This document shows, one piece after another, positions 43,742 through 51,622 of a stretch of DNA of 64,000 nt. The notes beneath the pieces are model-generated. The model saw nothing but the letters and a program-made list of their open reading frames with translations, made no database searches and was not told where the DNA came from. The position numbers were made by a program, and so were the translations under genes. Position 1 is the first letter of the stretch. Each line of letters begins with the position of its first letter. Origin of the DNA: Mesorhizobium sp. dw_380 (GTDB taxonomy: Bacteria; Pseudomonadota; Alphaproteobacteria; Rhizobiales; Rhizobiaceae); NCBI RefSeq assembly GCF_018588885.1, contig NZ_JAFFIW010000017.1:61881-125880 (forward strand), written 5' to 3'.

Positions 43742-44334
43742 GGGGTCGTCTCCCTAGCAAAAACTGTGCTGAAGATGATTTTCTTGAACCGCTCGAGCGG
43801 TGCGGCGCTGCGTTCAACTTTCATGCGCAGCATGGCGCCCTGCCAGGACGACAGCAGGAAGTCGGCAAGGTCCTCGGCGTCGAAGGCCTTGGAGATGTCG
43901 CCGGCCGCCTGGCCTTCGGCGATGCAGGCCGCAAAGGGCTGGCGCCAGCGTTCGAAGATGGCGACGAGCTGCAGGCGCAGCGGCTCGCTGTGGACCGCGG
44001 TCTCGAGGCTGAGATTGCCGATCATGCAGCCACGCGCCCAGTCATGCGCTTCGAGCTTCGAGGTGATGACGTCGAGGTAGCGCCGCAGCCGGCCGATTGG
44101 CGGCGTGCCGTCCTGCGCCAAAGCTTTTTCGACCAGTGTGCCGACATAAGCGAAGTAGCGGTCCAACACCTCGCCGGCAAACTCCTCCTTGGAGGCAAAA
44201 TGATTGGTGAACGAGCCCGGCCGGGCGTCGGCGGCGGCAACGATGTCGCGCACGCCGGCGGCGGCATAGCCTGAATTCCAGATAGTCCGGAAACCGGCGT
44301 CGAGAAGCTTTTCGCGGAGTGACTGTCTAGCCAT
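43738..44334 (-). CDS. TetR-family regulator of the dehalogenase operon
   Basis: 198 residues. The N-terminal helix-turn-helix is REKLLDAGFRTIWNSGYAAA then GVRDIVAAADARPGSFTNHF, typical of the AcrR/NemR group; the C-terminal domain (WARGCMIGNLSLETAVHS) is the TetR_C_ ligand fold found in NemR-like proteins that sense electrophiles. It is coupled by ATGA to the dehalogenase gene. ATG 44334 is used; the longer reading covers the operator palindrome and is not protein-like. Confidence 0.9.
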   Translation of the reverse strand: MARQSLREKLLDAGFRTIWNSGYAAAGVRDIVAAADARPGSFTNHFASKEEFAGEVLDRYFAYVGTLVEKALAQDGTPPIGRLRRYLDVITSKLEAHDWARGCMIGNLSLETAVHSEPLRLQLVAIFERWRQPFAACIAEGQAAGDISKAFDAEDLADFLLSSWQGAMLRMKVERSAAPLERFKKIIFSTVFARETTP

Positions 44335-44343
44335 GCCGAGAAT

Positions 44344-44361
44344 AATACGTACGTACGTATT
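44344..44361. promoter_or_regulatory. Perfect 18-bp palindrome AATACGTACGTACGTATT, candidate TetR operator
   Basis: Every base pairs with its mirror; ACGT is tandemly repeated three times. It ends 10 bases before the TetR start, covering the likely promoter of the TetR-dehalogenase operon and lying 100 bases from the divergent flavoprotein gene. Autorepression is the natural reading. Confidence 0.7.
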
Positions 44362-44461
44362 GATGTCAAGATGAATAATTTGCGCTGCCCTATGTTGGCA
44401 ACCGGCGAACGGGGTGGCACTGGAACAATGTCTTTCAGGGTGACGAATTTGAGGAGCGAAC

Positions 44462-45532
44462 ATGGCTGCGGCGAAACACGTCATTGTCATCGGCGCCGGC
44501 ATCATCGGCGCGTCGATCGCCTGGCATTTGACCAGGGCGGGCGCGCAGGTGACGGTGATTGCCGATAGCGCGCCCGGCGGCGTCGCCACGCCGAACTCAT
44601 TTGCCTGGATCAACGCCAGCTCGGGCAATCCGGAACCGTATTTCCGGCTGCGTACCTTCGCGATGGCCGAATGGTCGCGGCTGGCGCGGGACCTGCCCGG
44701 CCTGTCGCTCGCCTGGTGCGGTGGCCTGCGCTGGGACCTGTCCGCGGACGAGCTCGAAGTCTATGCGGCGGAACATTCATCCTGGGGCTACGGCATCGAG
44801 CGCGTCGACCGGGCCGGCGCGGCGCGCATCGAGCCTAACCTTGCCGAGCTTCCCGACTTTGCTCTCTACGTCGCCGAAGAGGGCGTCGCCGAGCCTGTCG
44901 CGACCACAAAAGCGCTGCTGGCCGACGCCGAGCTGCGCGGCGCGCGGATCACATCCAGCACGGTCACCGCGCTGGTCCAGAAAGGCAAAATTACCGGTGT
45001 GGACACATCGCATGGGCTGATTGCCGCCGATGAGGTGGTGATCGCGGCCGGCGTCGGTGCGCCGGGCATTGCCGCGACCGCCGGCATCAACCTGCCGATC
45101 GAGACGCCGCCCGGCCTCATCGTCCACTCGCGGCCCTACAAAAGACTGCTCAACGGGCTGGTGCTGGCCGAGCGCCTGCATATGCGCCAGACGGCGGAGG
45201 GCCGCATCATCGCCGGCTCGGATTTCGGCGGCGCCGATCCGGGCATGGATGCCGAAGCCACCGCCCGCGCGCTGTTTGCGGCGACGAAGGCCATGCTGCG
45301 CGACAGCGACGGACTGGAGCTGGATTTCCACACCGTCGGCTATCGGCCGACGCCGGTCGACGGCTTTCCGATCATCGGCCGCGCCGAGGGCATGGACGGT
45401 GTCTATGTCGCGGTCATGCATTCCGGCATCACGTTGGCACCGGCCGTGGGCCTGTTCGCCGCGAAGGAAATTCTTGATGGCGAGCGCGACCCTCTGCTGG
45501 CGCCCTATGGATTGGGCCGGTTCGCTCAATAG
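44462..45532 (+). CDS. FAD-dependent amino acid oxidase/dehydrogenase-like protein (DAO family)
   Basis: 356 residues. The dinucleotide-binding motif is KHVIVIGAGIIGASIAWHL (residues 5-23). The D-amino acid oxidase/DadA/glycine oxidase family is indicated by FAWINASSGNPEPYF, EEGVAEPVATTKALL, AAGVGAPGIAA and the closing TVGYRPTPVDGFPIIG and SGITLAPAVGLFAAKEI. It probably oxidises an amine or D-amino acid with electron transfer to O2 or quinone. It is divergent from the TetR-dehalogenase operon and overlaps the amidase gene end by 7 bases; a pathway using the amidase product is possible. Confidence 0.85.
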   Translation: MAAAKHVIVIGAGIIGASIAWHLTRAGAQVTVIADSAPGGVATPNSFAWINASSGNPEPYFRLRTFAMAEWSRLARDLPGLSLAWCGGLRWDLSADELEVYAAEHSSWGYGIERVDRAGAARIEPNLAELPDFALYVAEEGVAEPVATTKALLADAELRGARITSSTVTALVQKGKITGVDTSHGLIAADEVVIAAGVGAPGIAATAGINLPIETPPGLIVHSRPYKRLLNGLVLAERLHMRQTAEGRIIAGSDFGGADPGMDAEATARALFAATKAMLRDSDGLELDFHTVGYRPTPVDGFPIIGRAEGMDGVYVAVMHSGITLAPAVGLFAAKEILDGERDPLLAPYGLGRFAQ

Positions 45533-46899
45533 CCTGGCGGGCGGCTGAAGCCGCCGGTCAATGGCGTCATCGTCTTGGCAACGCCAAGCAGCCGTGATTC
45601 CGACCAGCGTTTGCCGACCAGTTGCAGGCCGATCGGCAGGCCGTCGCTGTCCTGTCCGCACGGCATCGAAAGCGCCGGGTGGCCGCTGTAATTGAACACC
45701 GCGCCATAGGCGGGCTGCATCCAGTAGTTTTGGTCCTTGCCGTCGACCTTGATCGGTGCGCCGGGCTCGCAATGCGGAAACGCCGTGGTCATGGCCACCG
45801 GGCAAAGCAACGCGTCACAGCTGTCGAAAAACTGCTCCCAGGCGAGAATGGATTTGTCGCGGCGGGCGAGCGCCTCGAACCAGCGCGAGACCGATGTCGG
45901 TTGCTCGGGCGGCCCGGATTGCGCCGCCTCCATCATCATGCCGATCAGCGCGCCGCCTTGCTTTAGATCATCATGCAGATCGAGCTTGGGCAGTTTCGCC
46001 TCCCCGACGATAGCGCCGGCGCGTTGCAGCTGCCTTGCGAGATTTTCGACCGCTGCGCTGATGGCGCCGTCCACCGGGAAGCCGGGAAAGGATGGCGCAA
46101 AAGCGATACGCAATGTCTTGAGGTCGAGCTTCGGCATGTCCTCGACCGGCACCGGCGCGAGATCGGTGTCGCGCCCGTCCGGTCCGGCGATGATTTGATA
46201 GATCAAGGACAAATCGTCCACGCTGCGCGCCAGCGGCCCGAGACAGGACATCAGCCGGACGCTGCGCGCGGCACCGCGCGGGTCCGGGAAGGCGCCGGCC
46301 AGCGAGACGCGATGCTCCGTTGGTTTCAAGCCATAGACACCGCAAAAGGCGGCTGGCAGACGGATCGAATCCTGCATGTCGGTGCCGACATCGAACGGTG
46401 TCATGCCAGCACAAATCGCGGCCGCCGCACCGCCGCTGGAGCCGCCCGCGGTACGCTCGAGATTCCAGGGATTGCTGGTGCGGCCGAACAGCGGATTGTT
46501 CGACTGCCAGTCGGACAGCATGCTGGCGACATTGGTCTTGGCCATCAGCACGCCGCCGGCCGCCTTCAGCCTGGCGACGACCGGACTGTCCTCTTTCGCC
46601 ACATAATCGGCGAAAGGCGGGAAGCCGACCGTGGTCTTCATGCCTGACGTCTCGTGCATGTCCTTCAGCGTGAACGGCACGCCGTGCAGCGGTCGGGGCG
46701 CTGCGCCGCGTGCGAGTGCCGCATCGGCTTGTCTGGCGCGTCCGTGCGCGCCTTCCCTGTCGAGCGAGACGACCGCGTTGACCGCCTCGTTGTGACTGTC
46801 GATCTGCGCCAGATGGGCGTCGAGTGCTTCGATAGCGGAGATTTTGCGCGCGGCGATGGCGGCGGCGAGGTCGACGGTTGAGGAGAAGGCAATGTCCAT
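45526..46899 (-). CDS. Amidase, amidase-signature family
   Basis: 457-residue hydrolase of the GatA/FAAH type with a Ser-cisSer-Lys triad. Lys is in GVPFTLKDMHETSGMKTT, the cis-Ser in RTAGGSSGGAAAAICAGMTP and the nucleophile Ser in DVGTDMQDSIRLPAAFCGVY; the usual GGS around the nucleophile reads QDS here, a mild departure that keeps the serine. GLKPTEHRVSLAG completes the signature. It is not a glutamyl-tRNA subunit, as no gatCB partner is present. Small-molecule amides are the likely substrates. It overlaps the convergent flavoprotein gene by 7 bases. Confidence 0.9.
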   Translation of the reverse strand: MDIAFSSTVDLAAAIAARKISAIEALDAHLAQIDSHNEAVNAVVSLDREGAHGRARQADAALARGAAPRPLHGVPFTLKDMHETSGMKTTVGFPPFADYVAKEDSPVVARLKAAGGVLMAKTNVASMLSDWQSNNPLFGRTSNPWNLERTAGGSSGGAAAAICAGMTPFDVGTDMQDSIRLPAAFCGVYGLKPTEHRVSLAGAFPDPRGAARSVRLMSCLGPLARSVDDLSLIYQIIAGPDGRDTDLAPVPVEDMPKLDLKTLRIAFAPSFPGFPVDGAISAAVENLARQLQRAGAIVGEAKLPKLDLHDDLKQGGALIGMMMEAAQSGPPEQPTSVSRWFEALARRDKSILAWEQFFDSCDALLCPVAMTTAFPHCEPGAPIKVDGKDQNYWMQPAYGAVFNYSGHPALSMPCGQDSDGLPIGLQLVGKRWSESRLLGVAKTMTPLTGGFSRPPGY

Positions 46900-47163
46900 G
46901 AGGAATGCTCCGGCTTGGCCGCACTCGCCTTGAAGATGGCGGACCGAGGCACGGCTTCAAGCGGAGTTGAGCATTCGAGGATCGGCTGTGCTTGATTGGA
47001 ATTGCGCCGGTCAAAGCCAATCGGATTTACGGATGTCGACGCTCTCGCTTCATTTCGGCTGCGAAATGTTCCTGCCAGTCATCGACGAGTCCGTGACCTT
47101 CGCTATGGCTCCCGTCGTTATTCCCTTGCGGATCATCGATCCCTGCGTCGACAAGCAATTGGC

Positions 47164-47388
47164 CTACTGGAAATTGAGATTCAGCGCCGGCGGGTATTGC
47201 TGCCCGTCGGTGGCGGGCGCGGTTGCACCCGCGGCCGACCTAATCCCGCCTGTCGACGTGTCGTCAAGGGGCGGCCGGGCCAACTGCGCCTTGGCGGCAT
47301 TGTCCTGCGCCACCACAACTTTCTTCTTGGCCTCCGCTGCTTGCGACCAGACAAGCAGCACGAGCAGCGCTGACAGAACGAGTTTCAT
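47164..47388 (-). CDS. Small exported protein of unknown function
   Basis: 74 residues. A signal peptide KLVLSALLVLLVWSQAAEA is followed by a short, low-complexity, Ala/Pro/Gly-rich tail ending NLNFQ and lacking cysteine. A periplasmic or secreted location is likely. The gene is on the minus strand, like the small membrane protein upstream of it; 264 bases without a gene follow, up to the amidase start. An open reading on the other strand is longer but has no protein-like features. Confidence 0.6.
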   Translation of the reverse strand: MKLVLSALLVLLVWSQAAEAKKKVVVAQDNAAKAQLARPPLDDTSTGGIRSAAGATAPATDGQQYPPALNLNFQ

Positions 47389-47510
47389 GGCAGTTTTCCT
47401 CTTTGGCTACAAAGCGCGCCGCATTTTCTGGACAGGCTCATGCGTCGCGCCGAAGTTCCTCTTCATGGATCCATCAACTCCACGTCGCCGCTGTGCGCGG
47501 TTTGGCCGCC

Positions 47511-47753
47511 TCACTGCCTGAAACCGGACTCGTCGAGCAGGGCGACCTGCTTGCCGTCGACGTAGAAGCGAATGGCGTGCGCCTCGTTATCGACGTCGAT
47601 GCGGGTCGGCTTGGCGGCCACCACCGCCGTTGCGCCCTTGAGATATCTCGAGTGAAAGTCGCCGGTCGGCGCGTATCGAAACAGCAGCACTAGTGCAATG
47701 CAGCCTGCGGTAAATACGATGAATGTCAGTCTGGAAGAGGTGTTTGCAGTCAT
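47511..47753 (-). CDS. Small single-pass membrane protein of unknown function
   Basis: 80 residues with one N-terminal membrane segment (LTFIVFTAGCIALVLLFRYA) and an outside tail of about 50 residues containing a short beta-rich stretch (AHAIRFYVDGKQVALLDES). The tail looks like a small periplasmic domain. It lies 122 bases upstream of the small exported protein on the same strand. Confidence 0.6.
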   Translation of the reverse strand: MTANTSSRLTFIVFTAGCIALVLLFRYAPTGDFHSRYLKGATAVVAAKPTRIDVDNEAHAIRFYVDGKQVALLDESGFRQ

Positions 47754-48078
47754 CCGGTCATTCCTTCAATTTGAGGTGGCATTACGGTTCGGTTGCTACC
47801 GGGCTTCTCAGCCTGGTTTCGCCGTTGCTCGATTGGAGCGTGTCACAGCTTTGCGAAGGAAAGGGAATGACCTCCTCAGCGCACGCTCAGAACGTTCGCT
47901 GACAGTATGCCCCTTGCCCTTCGCGAGCTTAGCGCCGGCCAACAAACCGGGAAGGCAGCACGCGTGGAATGCCGTGGAATTCTCTGGAATTCCTCGAATA
48001 TTAGCAGGCTGAAAAGTAACGATGGGAGGTTTTGCCGCGGCATGTTATGGCTGAAACCAAACAGCAAAAGGCAGCCGC
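47754..48078. other. Intergenic region, 325 bases, with a phased repeat
   Basis: No convincing gene is seen. It separates the divergent 80-residue membrane protein and the 329-residue protein. Its only clear structure is the set of TGGAAT repeats at 47965-47999. Confidence 0.55.
47965..47999. promoter_or_regulatory. TGGAAT repeated three times at exact 10-base spacing
   Basis: TGGAAT occurs at 47965, 47975 and 47985, followed by the near match TCGAAT at 47994. One-helical-turn spacing puts the copies on the same face of DNA, as expected for a regulator that binds cooperatively. It is about 80-115 bases upstream of the gene at 48079. Confidence 0.5.
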
Positions 48079-49068
48079 GTGGCACAGCACATTGCTCAGA
48101 AACTACGGCTGACTTCGGCGTTGTTGGGGACCGTAACCCGCAAGGATCTGGCGGCGGCTTTCCGGTCCGTCAATCCGAAGACCTCGTTCGATCTCGGCCG
48201 TGCCGACAAATGGCTGCAGGGCCGCGCACAGCCGCGCGAGCATAGCGTTTATGACGACTGGGCGAAGCTGCTTCGCTTGGAACAGTCAGGCGCATGGATC
48301 GCCGACTGCGACCTGCCGAACTTCACAGCCGCGATCGCGGCCCGGCACAACATCGATAGCGCAGAGCTCGAACGCCGCGCCGGGACTCAGTTCGAGACCT
48401 CGTCCAACCATGAAGAGCGCAGCCTCGCCTTCGCGCTCGCAGGTACCTATGCATGCTATTCGCGTGCCTGGTCGCCCTATTATCGCGGCCAATTCATCAA
48501 GGGCATCCTGTCGATGGAGCCAGGGCCTGGCTTGCATGGCCTGACTGCCAGCTATCGCGAAATCTTGCCGACAGGCCAGTTGGAGCTTGGCGGCCCGGTC
48601 ACGCCGGCCAAGCGCGCACTTTACGTGCATCTGAAGGAAGTCGGCGGCGATGCACGGTTCTTCATCAGCCTGTTCCCACAGTCGCAACCGGGGAGTGTTC
48701 TTGGCGGCTATATGTGTGGAACCGCTATTATCGGCCCGGAGGCGCAGCCGTCGCTGACAAGGATCCTCATGGTGCGTCTGCGCGATCGGGCGCCGGGCGC
48801 CACTCCGTGGGGCGGATACCTGCCGCCCGATCAGTCGATTTCGGCGGATCTGGTATCGGTCGGCATGTCCCTCGAGCATCCCGAGCAGGTCGACCGGCAG
48901 CTCACGCGGTTCCTCGTTGGAGGCAGCGATGGCGGCATCCACCAGATCCCGCCAGCCGAGTTCCGCGCCATCCTCGATGTCTTCGACCGCCACTGGCTGA
49001 GACACTCGAGCGCGCAGCAAAGCCCTGACGTGCCAGCCGGCGGGGGTGCGGCGCTGACCAATTTGTAA
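48079..49068 (+). CDS. Unrecognised 329-residue protein, possible DNA-binding N-terminus
   Basis: I do not recognise the family. The N-terminal 75 residues are helical and basic, with RKDLAAAFRSVNPKTSFDLG followed by RADKWLQGRAQPREHSVYDDW, which resembles a helix-turn-helix or a lambda-repressor-like fold. The remaining part (about 110-320) mixes strands and helices with YHxR- and GG-rich stretches (ARFFISLFPQSQPGSVLGGY) and no membrane segment or signal peptide. A GTG start at 48079 has AAAAGG 7 bases upstream. It stands alone behind the phased TGGAAT repeat, which hints at autoregulation. Codon use and GC look like the neighbours. Confidence 0.7.
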   Translation: MAQHIAQKLRLTSALLGTVTRKDLAAAFRSVNPKTSFDLGRADKWLQGRAQPREHSVYDDWAKLLRLEQSGAWIADCDLPNFTAAIAARHNIDSAELERRAGTQFETSSNHEERSLAFALAGTYACYSRAWSPYYRGQFIKGILSMEPGPGLHGLTASYREILPTGQLELGGPVTPAKRALYVHLKEVGGDARFFISLFPQSQPGSVLGGYMCGTAIIGPEAQPSLTRILMVRLRDRAPGATPWGGYLPPDQSISADLVSVGMSLEHPEQVDRQLTRFLVGGSDGGIHQIPPAEFRAILDVFDRHWLRHSSAQQSPDVPAGGGAALTNL

Positions 49069-49069
49069 C

Positions 49070-49870
49070 CTAGACGGCCAGAGCCAGCCTGGCAGATGTG
49101 GGCGCAAACGGCCGAATAGCAATGCCATCCCGGGTCATGGTGACGAAGCTCGACGGCGGGATGGCCTGCCAATCGCCGCCCTCGCGATTGAACGGTTCGG
49201 ACACGATGCAGCGCCCGCCTCCCTTGCGGAAGGTGGAGGTGTAGAGCGTCGGCGCGTGGGCGTCGGTGGCATAGCGTACCGCGTGCAGCGCCTGCCCATC
49301 CGAGAAGGCGGCGGTAAGCTTCAGCGCCGGCTCGAGGCCGGCGCGGCGCGAGGCTTCGAGCACGCGGCTGGTGGCGCGCGACACCGCGCCCTGGGGATCA
49401 CCAGCCAGTCCCTCGTCAATCATCAGCAGGAAAAAGAGTTCCGAGTCGGTGGTGCCTTCGCGCTGGTCGAAGACGGCGTCGGACAGCGAATTCTCCAGCG
49501 CGCGGCGGATCTTTTCGAAACTGCCGATCTGGCCGTTGTGCATGAACGACCAGCGCCCTGAGATGAAAGGATGACAGTTCACGCGGCTGGTGGCGCCGCC
49601 GGTCGAGGCCCGGACATGGGCGAGAAAAAGGCCGGATTTGATCTGCCGGCACAGGCTCTTCAGATTGGGATCGGACCAGGCCGGCAGGATGTCGCGGTAG
49701 AGACCAGGCTCCGGCCGGTCACCGTACCAGGCAAGGCCGAAACCGTCGCCATTGGTCGGCGATTTCGCTTCCTGGGCGCAATGGCTCTGGGCGATCAGCG
49801 AATGGCAGGGCGCCGTGAGGATGTCTTCGAGAAAGACCGCTTCACCGAGATAGGCCGCCCATCGGCACAT
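49070..49870 (-). CDS. Class II glutamine amidotransferase-like protein (YafJ/EgtC-like)
   Basis: 266 residues. After removal of Met, Cys2 (MCRWAAYLGEA) would be the N-terminal nucleophile. NGDGFGLAWYGDRPEPG, LFLAHVRASTGGATSRVNCH and WSFMHNGQIGSFEKIRRALE are the glutaminase landmarks, and EGTTDSELFFLLMIDEGL follows. It lacks the synthase partner domain, as in YafJ and EgtC. It may act as a gamma-glutamyl hydrolase. It is convergent with the unknown protein (1 base between) and next to the DUF6356 gene on the same strand. Confidence 0.88.
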   Translation of the reverse strand: MCRWAAYLGEAVFLEDILTAPCHSLIAQSHCAQEAKSPTNGDGFGLAWYGDRPEPGLYRDILPAWSDPNLKSLCRQIKSGLFLAHVRASTGGATSRVNCHPFISGRWSFMHNGQIGSFEKIRRALENSLSDAVFDQREGTTDSELFFLLMIDEGLAGDPQGAVSRATSRVLEASRRAGLEPALKLTAAFSDGQALHAVRYATDAHAPTLYTSTFRKGGGRCIVSEPFNREGGDWQAIPPSSFVTMTRDGIAIRPFAPTSARLALAV

Positions 49871-49884
49871 CGCTTCTACCGCCC

Positions 49885-50133
49885 CTAGGCGCGATCCGGA
49901 AGAGCCGCGGGCTCCTTGGTCGCATGCGTGCCTCTGTTGTGAGTCCGCTCATAGAGCTCGCGGACGATTCGGCTGGCGGTAGTCTCAAACAGAAACGGCA
50001 AGAAAGCGTGAACGAGCGCGGCGCAAGCCGCGATCAGCAAACGCGAGGAGAACCAGCCGGCAAAGGCCATGTGGCTGAAATAGGTTTCCCCGACCTTGGC
50101 CGGATGAGACGTGAAAATCCTTGCGACCGACAT
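49885..50133 (-). CDS. DUF6356-type small membrane protein
   Basis: 82 residues. HPAKVGETYFSHMAFAGWFS and the membrane segment LLIAACAALVHAFLPFLF followed by ETTASRIVRELYERT are the conserved core of this alphaproteobacterial capsule-biosynthesis-neighbour family, whose function is unknown. The N- and C-termini are predicted to lie in the cytoplasm. It ends 14 bases before the amidotransferase gene begins and may share its transcript; it is divergent from the Lrp-type gene. Confidence 0.75.
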   Translation of the reverse strand: MSVARIFTSHPAKVGETYFSHMAFAGWFSSRLLIAACAALVHAFLPFLFETTASRIVRELYERTHNRGTHATKEPAALPDRA

Positions 50134-50229
50134 GCTGGTTCCCCTTCAGCGTTTCAAGTTCCAATATGGGTATCCTGGCACGCCTCGCCGGTTCATTGGT
50201 CCCAAAATGTCCTTGTATTTAGCCCATCC

Positions 50230-50247
50230 TTGGGACAAATATCCCAA
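50230..50247. promoter_or_regulatory. Inverted repeat TTGGGA-N6-TCCCAA at the Lrp-type gene start
   Basis: Perfect 6-base arms ending 1 base before ATG 50249. A smaller related palindrome, TTGGTCCCAA, lies about 40 bases upstream. Their place over the gene start suits autorepression by the Lrp-like protein. Confidence 0.5.
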
Positions 50248-50248
50248 C

Positions 50249-50719
50249 ATGGCGTTGGTCATCGACGAAATCGACCGAAAATTGCTTGCCGAATTGCAAC
50301 GCGACGGCACGCTGTCGGTCGACCAGCTGTCGGAACGGGTAGCCTTGTCGCGCAATGCCTGCTGGCGGCGTGTCAAGCGGCTGGAGGAGGATGGCGTCAT
50401 CACCGGCCGCGTGGCGCTGGTCGATGCCGACAAGCTCGGGCTTGGCCTGTCGGTGTTCATCCTGATCCGCACCTCGAATCACGATCCGGACTGGTTGCAG
50501 AAATTCCGGGCGGCGGTGACAGGCCTTCCCGAGATCACCGGCGTCTACCGCATGTCGGGCGACCTCGACTATGTCTTGCGCGCCCGTGTCGCCGACGTGA
50601 AGGCCTACGACCGGCTCTATCAGCGGCTGATCGCCAAAGTGGCGCTGTCCGATGTCTCCGCCTCCTTCGTGATGGAGGAGATCAAGGAGACGACGGTGGT
50701 TCCGATGGAAGTACGCTAG
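50249..50719 (+). CDS. Lrp/AsnC-family transcriptional regulator
   Basis: 156 residues. The N-terminal helix-turn-helix is IDRKLLAELQRDGTLSVDQL then VALSRNACWRRVKRLEEDGV; the C-terminal RAM ligand domain runs from about residue 65 (GLGLSVFILIRTSNHD through VVPMEV). It probably senses an amino acid. ATG 50249 starts the standard fold; the longer frame from 50111 crosses the divergent promoter and has no family sequence. A palindrome covers its start. Confidence 0.9.
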   Translation: MALVIDEIDRKLLAELQRDGTLSVDQLSERVALSRNACWRRVKRLEEDGVITGRVALVDADKLGLGLSVFILIRTSNHDPDWLQKFRAAVTGLPEITGVYRMSGDLDYVLRARVADVKAYDRLYQRLIAKVALSDVSASFVMEEIKETTVVPMEVR

Positions 50720-51136
50720 CCGCTGCGGGGGAGATGATTTCATCGTTGGTTCGGACCATCCGAGACGTAGCCGAAGCCTCCCCGCGTTCGTCATCCACGG
50801 GCGGAGCAGGAGCGAAGCTCCGTCGCGGAGACCCGAGGATCCATGCCGCGATCTCGGCCGAGGGGCGCATCGGAGCAGAATTCTGCACCGTGGTGACGCG
50901 TTGGAGTCGCGGCATGGATCCTCGGGTCTGCGCCGCGTCGCTGCGCTCCTTGCTTCGCCCGTGGATGACGACGTTGGGCGTTTTTCGCTAATCGCCACGG
51001 CGTACGGTCCTTCTGGCAACGACCGTTGAACCTTCCGCGCCGAGGGACCGCGCCATAGTGATGCCTGAAAGAAAGCCGTTGATAGCGTTGCGGGCGAATT
51101 GACCGAATCGGCAATCGCGCCGATAGGATCGGTTTT
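50720..51136. other. Intergenic region, 417 bases, mostly a long palindromic repeat
   Basis: No convincing gene is seen. Bases 50789-50970 are the family D element; the rest holds the dut promoter region without a clear box. Confidence 0.6.
50789..50970. repeat. Long inverted repeat (family D), 182 bases
   Basis: The outer arms CGTCATCCACGGGCG/CGCCCGTGGATGACG pair over 15 bases and the inner arms at 50831-50851 and 50907-50927 pair perfectly over 21 bases (core GAGGATCCATGCCGC). About 55 bases lie between the inner arms. No coding sequence is inside, so it resembles a REP/MITE-like element. Confidence 0.85.
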
Positions 51137-51622
51137 ATGCGCGCAGCCCTCCAAAACTCCTCCGTCATCGGTCCGACTGTCGGCTTCGTCAGGTTGCCGC
51201 ATGCCGAAGGACTACCTCTCCCCGCCTATGAAAGCACCGGCGCCGCCGGCATGGATCTGCGCGCGGCGGTGCCCGACGACCGGCCGCTGCTGATCCTGCC
51301 GGGGAAACGCGCTTTGGTGCCGACCGGGCTGATCCTCGAAATTCCGGAAGGCATGGAAGGCCAGGTGCGGCCGCGCTCCGGGCTTGCCTTCAAGCATGGC
51401 CTCACCGTCCTCAATTCACCGGGCACGGTCGACAGCGATTATCGCGGCGAGGTGAAGGTGCTGCTGATCAATCTCGGCGACGAGGATTTTGCCGTGACGC
51501 GCGGCATGCGCATCGCCCAGATCGTTTTCTCTGTCGTGACGCAGGTAGCGGTGGAAGAGCGTTCGCTGGCCGGCGGCACGGCGCGTGGCGCGGGCGGGTT
51601 CGGATCCACCGGCACCGCCTGA
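51137..51622 (+). CDS. dut: dUTP diphosphatase
   Basis: 161-residue homotrimeric dUTPase that hydrolyses dUTP to dUMP and keeps uracil out of DNA. All five motifs are seen: AGMDLRAAVP, RPRSGLAFKHG, LNSPGTVDSDYRGEVKV, RIAQIVF and the glycine-rich C-terminus GGTARGAGGFGSTG. The stop shares one base with the start of the HAD gene (TGATG), so the two are coupled. Confidence 0.96.
   Translation: MRAALQNSSVIGPTVGFVRLPHAEGLPLPAYESTGAAGMDLRAAVPDDRPLLILPGKRALVPTGLILEIPEGMEGQVRPRSGLAFKHGLTVLNSPGTVDSDYRGEVKVLLINLGDEDFAVTRGMRIAQIVFSVVTQVAVEERSLAGGTARGAGGFGSTGTA

Noticed and set aside
45526..46899. GatA subunit of glutamyl-tRNA amidotransferase
   Set aside because: No gatC or gatB nearby, and the sequence departs from GatA around the nucleophile.
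46967..47521. 184-residue plus-strand reading
   Set aside because: Overlaps the minus-strand gene with a clean signal peptide (47164-47388); composition is irregular and there is no ribosome binding site.
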